Source of the DNA: Desulfosarcina cetonica JCM 12296
GTDB taxonomy: Bacteria > Desulfobacterota > Desulfobacteria > Desulfobacterales > Desulfosarcinaceae
NCBI RefSeq assembly: GCF_001311845.1
Contig: NZ_BBCC01000009.1
Span: 1-64,000, forward strand
DNA: 64,000 bases
Reading direction: 5' to 3'
The notes beneath the pieces were generated by a model. It saw only the letters and a program-made list of their open reading frames with translations. It ran no database searches and was not told the DNA's origin. Position 1 is the stretch's first letter, and every line of letters starts with the position of its first letter. Both the position numbers and the translations under genes were made by a program. Shown piece after piece: positions 1 to 8,458 of the stretch.

Positions 1-1102
1 CGGCCCCGGCGACGCCCACCCCGGCCTCGGCCGGCAGCGGCCTGTTGGATCAGATCCTCGATGCCGGCACGCGTTGCCGGAAAAGGCCCCTGAATCCGGG
101 CCGATATCCGACTGGGACCGTTTTCTCGATCAGGTGGTCGGCCCCTACCTGGTACCGGATATCGAAAAAGAGCAGGAGAAAATGGTTGCCGGGGTGGATC
201 GCGCCATTGCCGGGATGATGAATGCGATCCTGCACCACCCCGATTTTCATAACCTGGAAGCCCGTTGGCGGGGATTGCGGTGGATCGTGCGTCGCCTGGA
301 GACCGGCGAGCAGCTCCAGATCGATCTGTTGGATCTGACCCGGGCTGAATTTTCCGCCAGCCTTACCGGTAACGACGATCTGGCCGATACATCGATTTAC
401 AAAAAGCTGGCCACCGCTGGAGCGGCCGAAGGCGGCCAAACACCCTGGTCGCTGATGCTCGGCCTGTACGATTTTGCCAAGACCCGCGCCGACGCCGTGA
501 TCCTGGCCCGTGCCGGCGCTCTGGGACAGGCGCTGAACGCCGCCTTTGTCGCCGCCGCCGACGGTTCGGTCATCCATTGCCGCAACCTTGCCGAAGCACC
601 GGACCCGGCGGACTGGACCGCTACGGCGACCGGGACCGATGCGCAGGCCTGGCAGGTGATGCGTGGATTATCCGAGGCGGCCTGGGTCGGGTTGGCCATG
701 CCGCGTTTTCTCATCCGGCTGCCCTATGGCGTGGACACCGATCCGGTGGACGCCTTCGATTTCGAGGAAATGCCGGAAACGCCGATTCACGAAAACTATC
801 TTTGGGCGCACCCGGCGTTTGCCGTGGCACTGGTCATGGGGCGCAGTTTCGCCCAATCCGGATGGCATTTCATGCACCACCTGGAAAACCACATCGCGGG
901 CTTGCCGCTGCATGTTTACACCAGCGACGGTGAAAGGACATTATCCCCTTGCTGTGAGGTGCCGCTGGGCGAGCGGGCCCTGCAGCAAATGATCGCATCC
1001 GGCGTCCTGCCCCTGATCGGCCTGCAGGGGCGGGATCAGGCGGTGCTGCCCAGGTTGAGGTCGCTGGCTATGTCCGATACGCCTTTGGCCGGGCCGTGGT
1101 GA
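1..1102 (+). CDS. tssC: T6SS contractile sheath large subunit (TssC-like), 5'-truncated by window
   Basis: Sheath protein that polymerises around the Hcp tube and contracts to fire the type VI apparatus in the cytoplasm. The family signature HHPDFHNLEARWRGL lies near residue 55 of the readable part, followed by ETGEQLQIDLLDLTRAEF and the hydrophobic PRFLIRLPYG and ENYLWAHPAFA segments typical of TssC. It ends in SDTPLAGPW, like other TssC C-termini. Residues before about position 70 read in another frame (SGLLDQILDAG, preceded by a Pro/Ala-rich stretch); one missing base near 62-78 restores a single frame, so this is probably one protein whose N-terminus lies outside the window. The low-complexity lead-in could be a linker from a fused upstream domain. 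Assignment is by motif recognition; VgrG downstream supports it. Confidence 0.8.
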   Translation, partial: GPGDAHPGLGRQRPVGSDPRCRHALPEKAPESGPISDWDRFLDQVVGPYLVPDIEKEQEKMVAGVDRAIAGMMNAILHHPDFHNLEARWRGLRWIVRRLETGEQLQIDLLDLTRAEFSASLTGNDDLADTSIYKKLATAGAAEGGQTPWSLMLGLYDFAKTRADAVILARAGALGQALNAAFVAAADGSVIHCRNLAEAPDPADWTATATGTDAQAWQVMRGLSEAAWVGLAMPRFLIRLPYGVDTDPVDAFDFEEMPETPIHENYLWAHPAFAVALVMGRSFAQSGWHFMHHLENHIAGLPLHVYTSDGERTLSPCCEVPLGERALQQMIASGVLPLIGLQGRDQAVLPRLRSLAMSDTPLAGPW

Positions 1103-1458
1103 TGCCTTCGCCGGCGCCGGCGGGGAGACTCTTGAAATGGGCGCCGAGAGATTCCTCAATGAACGGATAACTACCCGATGTTTCAATAAATGGCCAAAGG
1201 CTGAGGTTGACAAGAAAAGGGACGCCTGCTACATTGAGACTCAATTTTGCAATTCCACCGTTAACTGCTTTTATCCCCGTCGGGTGCGGGTAACCGAGGC
1301 AAAAAAGCAGTTGCCTGTCTTTTGGGGAACCGTTTTCCGACCGCAATCCATCCCGGTACACGCCGGTGATGGGTTTTTGCCAACTGTTCAATAAAAACGA
1401 CCGATCCTGGTCAGCGTTTCCGGACGAAAAACCTTTCCGGAACAGTCGAGGACCTTTC
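1103..1458. other. Intergenic region between tssC and vgrG
   Basis: About 355 bases without a convincing gene. The open frames inside lack a good ribosome site and any recognisable motif. Two T-rich and A-rich patches near 1380-1400 precede vgrG, but no clear promoter or terminator is visible. Confidence 0.4.
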
Positions 1459-3636
1459 ATGAGCATCGCACCGGACAATCGTTTTATCACCGTTGAAACG
1501 CCCTTTGGCCCTGATGTTCTGGCCATCATCGGGTATCATGGGGGCGAAACCATTTCAGAGGGGTTCCGCTTCGAACTGGATCTGTTCAGCGAGGATCCCG
1601 ATTTGGCGTTCGAGGAAATCGTTGGCAAACGGATCACCATCATCGTCTCCATGCGGGATGACCGGACACGCTATATCAACGGTATTGTGGCGTCCTTCGA
1701 GCATGGCCATCGGACCACGGAAAAGGAACAGGGGCTCGGCGGGCATGCATTCTACCATGCCACCATCGTGCCCTGGTCCTGGATGCTTGGCATGTGGACC
1801 AATAACCGCATCTTCCAGGAAAAGACCGTCAAGGAGATTGTCGATCAGGTCTTTGCCGATCGGGGGTTCATTGACCGCGAATGGAAGCTTGGCCAAACGC
1901 TGAATAAGCGAACCTATTGTGTGCAATACGACGAGACGGACCTCAACTTTGTCTCGCGACTGCTGGAGGAAGAGGGGATTCATTACTATTTTCGCCACGA
2001 GAAGAGCCGCCATGTGATGGTCCTGTCCGACGCTTCCGATAAAAGCGATGCCTGCGAGGGCCATGAAACGGCCCGGTTTCACGCCAGCCGCACGGAATTG
2101 TTGGATGAAGATTTCATCGAGCAATTGACCTGCGCACGCAACATCACCCCCACCCAGTATACCCTGACCGACTATAATTTCGAATCCCCCAATGCCAATT
2201 TGCTGGTCAGCACCAACACCCAGAAGGACCAGACCCATGCCGTGGACGGGCAGCGTGAGATCTATGCCTATCCGGGGAATTACATGGAGTACAACGACGG
2301 CGAACGCTATGGCAAGCTGCGCATGGAGGCCGAGGAAGTGGGGATCACGGCCATCAAGGGCGCAAGCCTGTGCCGGGGGTTTTGCGCCGGATACCAATTC
2401 CAGCTGGACGGTTACGGTCGCAGCGAGATGAACGGGATGAATTTACTGCTGGTATCGGTGGACCACCGGGCCCGGCAGGGATGGGAGGAACTCGGGGATG
2501 CCTATGACCAGGAATACCGTAATACGTTTACCTGCATCCCTGCCGACGTGCCCTTCCGGCCACCGCAAAGGAGCCGCAGGCCACGCATCAGGGGGGTTCA
2601 GACCGCCGTCGTGGTTGGCCCTTCGGGTGAGGAAATCAATACCGATGAACATGGCCGCATCAAGGTGCAGTTTCACTGGGACCGGGAGGGCAAACGGGAC
2701 GACAAGAGCTCCTGCTGGATCCGCGTGAGCCAGACCTGGGCCGCCGGCAGTTGGGGGGCGGTGTTCATCCCGCGCATCGGGCAAGAGGTGATCGTCGAAT
2801 TCATCGAAGGCGATCCGGACCGGCCGATCATTACCGGATGTGTCTACAATGGCAATAACAAGCCGCCCTATGGGCTGCCGGCCGAAAAGACCAAGAGCAC
2901 GATCAAGTCCAACTCCTCAAAGGGGGGCGGTGGTTACAACGAGTTTCGCTTCGAGGACAAGAAGGGCGAAGAGGAGGTCTATCTCCAGGGTGAGAAGGAC
3001 TGGAACATCCTGATCAAGAACAACAAGGGCCAGACCATCGGGAACGATGAAACCATGAGTGTCGGCCACGACCGCACCAAAACGGTGGGCAACAACCAAA
3101 GCGAGACGATCGGTGTCAACAAGACCATCTCCGTGGGCAGCAACCATTCCGAGGCTGTGGGCTCCAATATGTCCCAGACCGTCGGGGTCAACAAGGCCGA
3201 AACCATTGGGGCGGCCAAGGAGCTGACCATTGGCGCCGCCTACCAGGTCTCGGTCGGCGCGGCCATGAACGAAACCGTTGGGGCGGCCAAGGCCGAAGAG
3301 ATCGGCGCGGCCAAATCGGTCCTCGTCGGTAAGGACAGCAGTGAATCCATTGGCAGTAACAAGTCCGTGGACGCCGCCAAGGATATTTCCGAGTCGGCGG
3401 GCAAGAACATCACCATCAACTCGGGAGAAAAGATGTCCCTGACGGCCGGCGACGATTTTTCGTTGGCGGGCAAGAAGAAGGGCGTGATCGATATAAAGGA
3501 TCAGTTGACCATCAAGGTCGGCAAGGCCACGATCACCCTGAAGAAGAACGGTGACATCACGCTCTCGGGGGCGAAGATCAACATCAAGGGCTCCGGTAAC
3601 ATCACCATCAAGGGGTCCAAGATACTGGAGAACTGA
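1459..3636 (+). CDS. vgrG: T6SS spike protein VgrG
   Basis: Trimeric needle tip of the T6SS, 725 residues from the ATG at 1459, which begins MSIAPDNRFITVETP as VgrG proteins do; the frame stays open further upstream but that extension is not VgrG-like. Order: gp27-like hub (about 1-380, with EEEGIHYYFRHE near 175), gp5-like OB domain with the family motifs HGRIKVQFHWDREG and WIRVSQTWAG-like, then IPRIGQEVIVEFIEGDPDRPIITG. From about residue 525 the tail is a run of short degenerate repeats (xxxxVG / xxxxIG, with Asn, Ala, Lys and Ser) that would form the beta-helical spike, then DUF2345-like strands ending KGSKILEN. No C-terminal toxin is fused, so cargo is presumably delivered through the DUF6484, DUF2169 and DUF4150 partners just downstream. 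Confidence 0.95.
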   Translation: MSIAPDNRFITVETPFGPDVLAIIGYHGGETISEGFRFELDLFSEDPDLAFEEIVGKRITIIVSMRDDRTRYINGIVASFEHGHRTTEKEQGLGGHAFYHATIVPWSWMLGMWTNNRIFQEKTVKEIVDQVFADRGFIDREWKLGQTLNKRTYCVQYDETDLNFVSRLLEEEGIHYYFRHEKSRHVMVLSDASDKSDACEGHETARFHASRTELLDEDFIEQLTCARNITPTQYTLTDYNFESPNANLLVSTNTQKDQTHAVDGQREIYAYPGNYMEYNDGERYGKLRMEAEEVGITAIKGASLCRGFCAGYQFQLDGYGRSEMNGMNLLLVSVDHRARQGWEELGDAYDQEYRNTFTCIPADVPFRPPQRSRRPRIRGVQTAVVVGPSGEEINTDEHGRIKVQFHWDREGKRDDKSSCWIRVSQTWAAGSWGAVFIPRIGQEVIVEFIEGDPDRPIITGCVYNGNNKPPYGLPAEKTKSTIKSNSSKGGGGYNEFRFEDKKGEEEVYLQGEKDWNILIKNNKGQTIGNDETMSVGHDRTKTVGNNQSETIGVNKTISVGSNHSEAVGSNMSQTVGVNKAETIGAAKELTIGAAYQVSVGAAMNETVGAAKAEEIGAAKSVLVGKDSSESIGSNKSVDAAKDISESAGKNITINSGEKMSLTAGDDFSLAGKKKGVIDIKDQLTIKVGKATITLKKNGDITLSGAKINIKGSGNITIKGSKILEN

Positions 3637-3637
3637 T

Positions 3638-4141
3638 ATGGCAGGGTCGGTAGCGGAAAAAGTCAGTCCCTTGGGGCGCGTGCCGCAGATTAGCGGCATC
3701 AAAACCGGAACGATCGATCGCATCGATGAAACGGGATCCGTCTGGGTGGACTTTCCCGGAAATTTGACCGGGGGGCCGGTGAAGGCCCGTCTGACCGCCG
3801 GCGTGGTCGGGCACCTGCACACGGCCGACAGGGATAACCTGCCGCCGGTGATGCTGGCCTTTGAGGAGAATGATCCCGGACGGCCGTTGATCGTGGACCT
3901 GATCTGCGACACGCTGGCAGCGCCGCCGCCGGCAATCGGTGTCCGGCGCAACGATCTGGACGAGGTGCGTATCGACGGCGAGACGGTGACCTTTGATGCC
4001 AATAAAGAGATTGTCCTGCGCTGTGGCAAGGCCAGTATCACCTTGACCCGCGCCGGCAAGGTGCTGATTCGCGGCGCGTATCTGCTCAACCGGTCATCGG
4101 GGGTGAATCGGATCAAGGGCGGGTCGGTGCAGATCAACTAG
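3638..4141 (+). CDS. DUF6484 domain protein, VgrG-linked
   Basis: 167 residues starting one base after the vgrG stop (ATG at 3638), so translation is probably coupled. It has an OB/spike-like N-terminal half (GTIDRIDETGSVWVDFPGN, then the pattern PVKARLT) and a beta-rich C-terminus (KASITLTRAGKVLIRGAYLLNR) that repeats the strand pattern of the VgrG tail. DUF6484 proteins accompany VgrG in delta-proteobacterial T6SS loci and are thought to be spike accessories; a direct role is inferred from position. The family call is from memory of the sequence pattern. Confidence 0.7.
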   Translation: MAGSVAEKVSPLGRVPQISGIKTGTIDRIDETGSVWVDFPGNLTGGPVKARLTAGVVGHLHTADRDNLPPVMLAFEENDPGRPLIVDLICDTLAAPPPAIGVRRNDLDEVRIDGETVTFDANKEIVLRCGKASITLTRAGKVLIRGAYLLNRSSGVNRIKGGSVQIN

Positions 4142-4282
4142 TGCCCATCCGGAAATGGCCAATTTGTCCGATATCTGCGTTGCCCGAAAAATTTTATCCT
4201 CGGAATATCAACCATATGCCTCCGGTAAAATTTTTCGGGCGCCTTGATCTCGACCCAATTTGCCTATTTCTGGATGGGCACT
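4140..4282. repeat. Long imperfect inverted repeat (structured repeat, copy 1)
   Basis: An 11-bp perfect terminal inverted repeat (AGTGCCCATCC at 4140-4150 and its complement at 4272-4282) encloses an inner perfect 14-bp inverted pair (CCCGAAAAATTTTA at 4183-4196 and its complement at 4226-4239). Transcribed, it would fold into a long interrupted hairpin just after the DUF6484 stop codon and could act as a terminator or processing site. Internal blocks CCGATATCTGCGTTGC (4168-4183) and GCCTTGATCTCG (4241-4252) recur in the element at 14898-15020. Confidence 0.75.
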
Positions 4283-4326
4283 GACTAAAAGATTATTTCC
4301 GTATAGGGACGGACCGGAGCAAAACG

Positions 4327-5434
4327 ATGCGGCTGGACAATGTCACGGACATGGTGGCGGGATATACGATGGGCATGAAACCCGACGGCCGGGAACTGTT
4401 GGTGGTCTGCGTCAAGGCGACCTACGATTTCCCGAATAGCGGCGAGGTGCCCCGATTGTCCAAGAATCAGCTGCCGTTGGTGCAGGCCGACACCTTTACC
4501 GGAGATCCCGCCTGTCGGCACCCCTGGTTGAAAGCGACTACGCCTACTTCAAGCCTCGTTGCGATATCCTGCTCAACGGTGCGGCCCATGCTCCCCATCG
4601 CCAACCGGTGCGCAGGGTGCCGGTGAGTCTGCAATTCGGCAGCATGCAAAAATCCTTTGTGGTCGTGGGGGATCGCTTTTGGCAAAATGGCCTGCTATCC
4701 CTTGGAACGACTCCGCCGCGTCCATTTATTACCCTGCCGATTACCTATGACCGTGCTTTCGGTGGGGTGGATCGCATTCCTGCGGATCCTGCAAAACACG
4801 TTGCCATGATGGAAAATCCCGTGGGCGTGGGGTTCCACCAGCATCTGGATTCCCGTTTGATCGACGGGAACCCCCTGCCCAACACCGAGGCGGTCAATCA
4901 GCCGATTAAAAACCCAACGGCGAATACCGTCCCATGTCCTTCGGGCCCATCGGCCGCGGGTGGCAGCCGCGCGCGGCCCTGGCCGGTACTTATGACCAGG
5001 AATGGCTGGACAACGTCTTCCCCTTCCTGCCGGCCGATTTTGACGAAGCCTATTTCCAGGCCGCACCCGTCGATCAACAGGTGCCTTATCCAACTGGTGG
5101 CGAGCCGGTGGCACTGATGAACCTGACCGACCAGGAACGGTTTTGGTTTCCTTTCCCCAAGGTCAATGCGATGGTCTGGTTTTTCCGCAAAAATGGCGAG
5201 GAGGCCGAAAACCTGGCCGTGGTGGATACCGTGGTGATCGAGCCGGAATTGAAGCGCTTCAGCGTCACCTGCCGGACCGCGTTGCCCCTCAAGCGTAACA
5301 TGCTGGAAATGGAACTGGTGGTTGTGGGACGTGATCCTCATGACTTGGAACGCGCTCGATCGCGTGAGGAACCGGTTTTCCCGCTGATCGATATGGACAA
5401 TGAGGACGACGATGAAGCCCAGGAGGACCGCTAA
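4327..5434 (+). CDS. DUF2169 domain protein, T6SS-associated (two frameshifts)
   Basis: About 369 residues when read through two indels. N-terminal part 4327 onward (MRLDNVTDMVAGYTMG) carries the DUF2169 start pattern, including VCVKATYDF. The frame changes near 4530-4560 and again near 4920-4935; adding one base at each point gives a continuous protein through FGSMQKSFVVVGDRFW, PITYDRAFGG and FGPIGRGWQPRA to an acidic C-terminus (DMDNEDDDEAQEDR). DUF2169 proteins lie beside VgrG and DUF4150/PAAR-like effectors and are thought to act as loading adaptors for them. The next gene starts immediately after the stop. Every piece keeps family sequence, so the breaks look technical. Confidence 0.75.
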
Positions 5435-6452
5435 ATGGTTGCCGTCGCGGTGGATGCCTGTGGAATGGTGTCATCGGTCGGACTCAGCGCGCCGGCCGCC
5501 TGCGCGGCGGTTCGTTGCGGCTTGACCAACGTTTCCGAGACGCGCTTCATGGACGGCACCGGTAACTGGATCATGGCGGCCCAGGTGCCTCTGGAAGAGC
5601 CTGGCGGGGGCGTACCAAACTGCTGAAAATGGCTGCTGGTGCCATCCGCGAATGTATCCTGGATTTGAAGCCGACCGATCTGGCCCATACGGCCCTTTTG
5701 CTCTGCGTGGCGGAAAGGGAACGGCCGGGGAGAACCGCTGGCATCGACAACCTGCTACTGGCCGAGGTTCAGGAAGACCTGGGTGTCCAATTCCATTCTT
5801 CCTCTACCCTGATTGCCGAGGGCAAAGTCGGCGGTGCCAGTGCTATCCAGACGGCCATCGACCTCTTGACTCGCGCCGGAATGCGCTACTGCATTGTTGC
5901 CGGGACGGACAGTTACCTGACCGCCGGTACGCTAAGCGGGCTGGAAGAGAATCAGCGTCTTCTCACCGACAGCAATTCCGACGGCTTCATTCCCGGCGAG
6001 GCCGCCGCTGCTGTACGATTGGCCTTGAAGGCCAATGCCCCCACTGCCCCTGTCACCATCACCGGCATCGGGTTTGGCAGTGAGAAGGCAACCATTGTTT
6101 CGGAGGAACCGTTGCGAGCGGACGGTATGGTTGCCGCCATCAAAAGTGCCCTCGCCATGGCCGGATGCGACATGGGTGCGCTGGATTTTCGTATCTGCGA
6201 CCTAAGCGGCGAACAGTATGGTTTCAAGGAAGCGGCCCTGGCGCTGACCCGTCTGCTGCGGGTCAGGAAAGAAGAATTCGATATCTGGCATCCGGCTGAA
6301 TGTATTGGCGAGACCGGTGCGGCCATCGTGCCCGTGGTGCTGTGCGTGGCTGCTGCTGCCTTAAAAAAAGCTACGCCAAAGGAAACGGTATTCTCTGCCA
6401 TTTTGCAAACGATGCCTCCCAACGGGCCGCCATCATCGTCAACCGGAGCTGA
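5435..6452 (+). CDS. Ketosynthase-like protein of the T6SS cluster (two frameshifts)
   Basis: The ATG at 5435 directly follows the DUF2169 stop with AGGAGGA about 15 bases upstream. The fold resembles the thiolase/beta-ketoacyl synthase family (VDACGMVSSVGLSA; EGKVGGASAIQTAIDLL; GFIPGEAAAAVRL). The position of the catalytic Cys reads FHSSSTLIAEG and shows no Cys, so a condensing activity is unlikely and a structural or adaptor role is more plausible. One missing T near 5605 and one missing A in the A7 run at 6362-6369 split the frame. With both restored the tail reads KKSYAKGNGILCHFANDA and ends IIVNRS at 6452, 13 bases before the next ATG. Without the second fix it would look fused to the DUF4150 protein, which I regard as an artefact. 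Confidence 0.7.
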
Positions 6453-6465
6453 AAGGAACGGATTA

Positions 6466-7464
6466 ATGGGAAATAATGTCTTCGCCAACGGCAGGGAGAT
6501 TTCCTGCAAAGCCGCTGACGGCAAGGCGCTGGCCGCTTTCCCCGATGTCTGTTTCACCCCGCCGCAAACACCGGCCACTCCACCAGGCGTGCCGATTCCT
6601 TACCCGAACAATGCCTTTGCTTCGGATGCGACCAAGGGCAGCAAGAAGGTCAAGATCTCGGGCAAGGAAGTGATGCTCAAAAATAAGTCCTACTTTAAAA
6701 CATCCTCCGGCGATGAAGCCGGTTCTGCGCCGAAAAAAGGCGTCGTTACCAGTAAGACCAAAGGGAAGGCTTTTTTCACCGTATGGTCCATGGATGTCAA
6801 GGTTGAGGGACAAAATGTCGTTCGGCACTTAGATCTGACGACGCATAATCATGGCTCCTTTCCATCAAATACGACGCCCTGGCCATATGCGGACAGCATG
6901 GCTTTCGCCGCAGGCGGCCCATGCGCCGGAATCAGTCAGGATTTTAAATTGGTGCCTTACAAAAGCAAAGATGAATCCGGTGAAAAAACACTTAGTTGCG
7001 GTCGAAAAAGTCCACCGATGACGGGGCATCATCTTATCCCGGGAAGATGTCTGCGAACCCGGACAACCGCGGGGGGGAACCCGGCTTATGCAAAAGGCTG
7101 CAGCCATGACAATGCTCCGTGCGTATGCGTCAACAATGAAAACCAGTATGATGGGACCCACCGGGATTGTCATTCGGTATTCGATCCCATCGAATATGGT
7201 GAAGCTCAAAAATCCCCGAAGGGGAAAATGACCTATAAAAAGGCCAGAGACGCTGCGGCGAAATCTGCTGCCGGGGTGAATGGTGGAAAGGAACCCACAC
7301 AAAAGCAACAGGATTGCATCAAGGCGCAACTGGACAACTATTATAAAAATTGCCTGAAGAACAAAGATGGTTCCATTAGTCAAAATGCCCAACTCAATGC
7401 TCAGGAAGATCGGGCGGGGCTGGTACTTGATAAGCTGGATTCGGCCGGTAACGTTGGGTTCTAA
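6466..7464 (+). CDS. T6SS effector: DUF4150 (PAAR-like) domain with C-terminal GHH-type HNH nuclease toxin
   Basis: 332 residues from the ATG at 6466, which has GAAAGGA seven bases upstream. Residues 1-130 are a DUF4150/PAAR-like spike-capping domain (MGNNVFANGREISCKAADGK; PGVPIPYPNNAFASD; KVKISGKEVMLKN; DLTTHNHGS). The C-terminal part has GHHLIPGRC at about 187, then a Cys-rich run (APCVCVNNENQYDGTHRDCH). This is the pattern of the GHH/GHH2 HNH-EndoVII polymorphic toxins, which cleave DNA. His188/His189 and the later His residues are candidate metal and catalytic ligands. The protein would sit on the VgrG tip and be injected into rivals. The toxin-subfamily call is from memory; a nuclease is inferred. 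The next gene is the natural place for its immunity protein. Confidence 0.75.
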   Translation: MGNNVFANGREISCKAADGKALAAFPDVCFTPPQTPATPPGVPIPYPNNAFASDATKGSKKVKISGKEVMLKNKSYFKTSSGDEAGSAPKKGVVTSKTKGKAFFTVWSMDVKVEGQNVVRHLDLTTHNHGSFPSNTTPWPYADSMAFAAGGPCAGISQDFKLVPYKSKDESGEKTLSCGRKSPPMTGHHLIPGRCLRTRTTAGGNPAYAKGCSHDNAPCVCVNNENQYDGTHRDCHSVFDPIEYGEAQKSPKGKMTYKKARDAAAKSAAGVNGGKEPTQKQQDCIKAQLDNYYKNCLKNKDGSISQNAQLNAQEDRAGLVLDKLDSAGNVGF

Positions 7465-7475
7465 GGAGCATTTTT

Positions 7476-8393
7476 ATGAAAAAAAAGAGAAAACTGGGAG
7501 CACTCTATTTTACCGGTCTGGATATTGTAGACGATGATATTGTCGTCCTTACCGGTCATTACTACGCCCTGGAAAATACGGACGACGAGCGAACGGCATT
7601 TCTTTCTTTCAACAAAGGTGTTTGGGGGAGCCTAAACGTATCGGGTATTTCGCATGCCATACGATTCAAGCCAGGATCGAAGACGATCAAGAGAGAATGC
7701 CTTCTTCTTGAACGAAATCGTGGGTTGTACCGTATCGCCACGGCAACGGATGTGAAATTTGAAAGAATTGCCGAGAAAAGGGACGGCTTCTTGATGGATC
7801 TGCGGCAGATCGCAGGCCATTGGTATGCAGTTGGCGGACATCATCAAGTCCATGTGGAACAGAACGGCCATTGGACGCCTTTCGATAACGGCATTTACGT
7901 TCCCGGTGAAGCGGGCGAAGCCAAAATCCTTCTTGGCATTGATGGCCTTTCGCAGGATGACATATATGCCGTTGGTTTGAATGGCGTGATTTTTCATTAT
8001 GACGGCGTCTCGTGGAAGCTGATGGATTCACCCACCAACCTCGGTCTGCAGCGGGTTCTTTGTATAAACAAAGACGAAGTCTATCTTTGTGGAAATGGAA
8101 ACGGCCTTTACAGAGGATCCAAGAATACGTGGGTACCGCTTACCGATCCGGATAAATCCGTTACCTTTTGGGATATGGAAAGTTTTCAAGGGGAGGTGTA
8201 TGCGTGCACCAAGGAGGCATTGTTTAAAATAAAAAACGATCAGCTGTCAAAGGTCGATATACCATTGGACGGTCCACTGGCTTTCTATCGCATGGCATCG
8301 AATAAGTCTCAGTTGTGGGCCTGCGGCAACGAATGCCTTTTGAGATATGATGGTAAGCGTTGGAAACAATATGCTTTTATCGACAACCAATAA
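7476..8393 (+). CDS. Predicted beta-propeller (YCF48/WD40-like) protein, candidate immunity to the upstream nuclease
   Basis: 305 residues, eleven bases after the effector stop with AAGGAG ahead of the ATG. There is no signal peptide or membrane segment, so it is cytoplasmic, as expected for protection against a DNase. It has repeated blades of the form LSQDDIYAVGLNGVIFHYDGVSWK, seen with variation as INKDEVYLCGNGNGLYR, FQGEVYACTKEALFK and SNKSQLWACGNECLLRYDGKRWK, which is the pattern of propeller modules. Base composition is more AT-rich than the neighbouring T6SS genes, typical of swapped effector-immunity cargo. The immunity role rests only on position, size and location and is an inference; it could also be an unrelated accessory protein. 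Confidence 0.55.
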   Translation: MKKKRKLGALYFTGLDIVDDDIVVLTGHYYALENTDDERTAFLSFNKGVWGSLNVSGISHAIRFKPGSKTIKRECLLLERNRGLYRIATATDVKFERIAEKRDGFLMDLRQIAGHWYAVGGHHQVHVEQNGHWTPFDNGIYVPGEAGEAKILLGIDGLSQDDIYAVGLNGVIFHYDGVSWKLMDSPTNLGLQRVLCINKDEVYLCGNGNGLYRGSKNTWVPLTDPDKSVTFWDMESFQGEVYACTKEALFKIKNDQLSKVDIPLDGPLAFYRMASNKSQLWACGNECLLRYDGKRWKQYAFIDNQ

Positions 8394-8458
8394 ATGATAG
8401 GGGTGACAATCCCATATCAATGATATGAGAAGTTCCATTTCGAAAGTGAAGAAGAAAG

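Noticed and set aside
2917-4137. Long minus-strand open frame (about 400 codons) opposite vgrG and the DUF6484 gene
   Set aside because: It mirrors the repetitive VgrG tail, has no motif or ribosome site, and the plus-strand genes are clear.
5629-7464. A single ketosynthase-DUF4150-nuclease fusion protein
   Set aside because: Restoring one A at 6362-6369 ends the first protein at 6452 and the DUF4150 ATG at 6466 has its own ribosome site.
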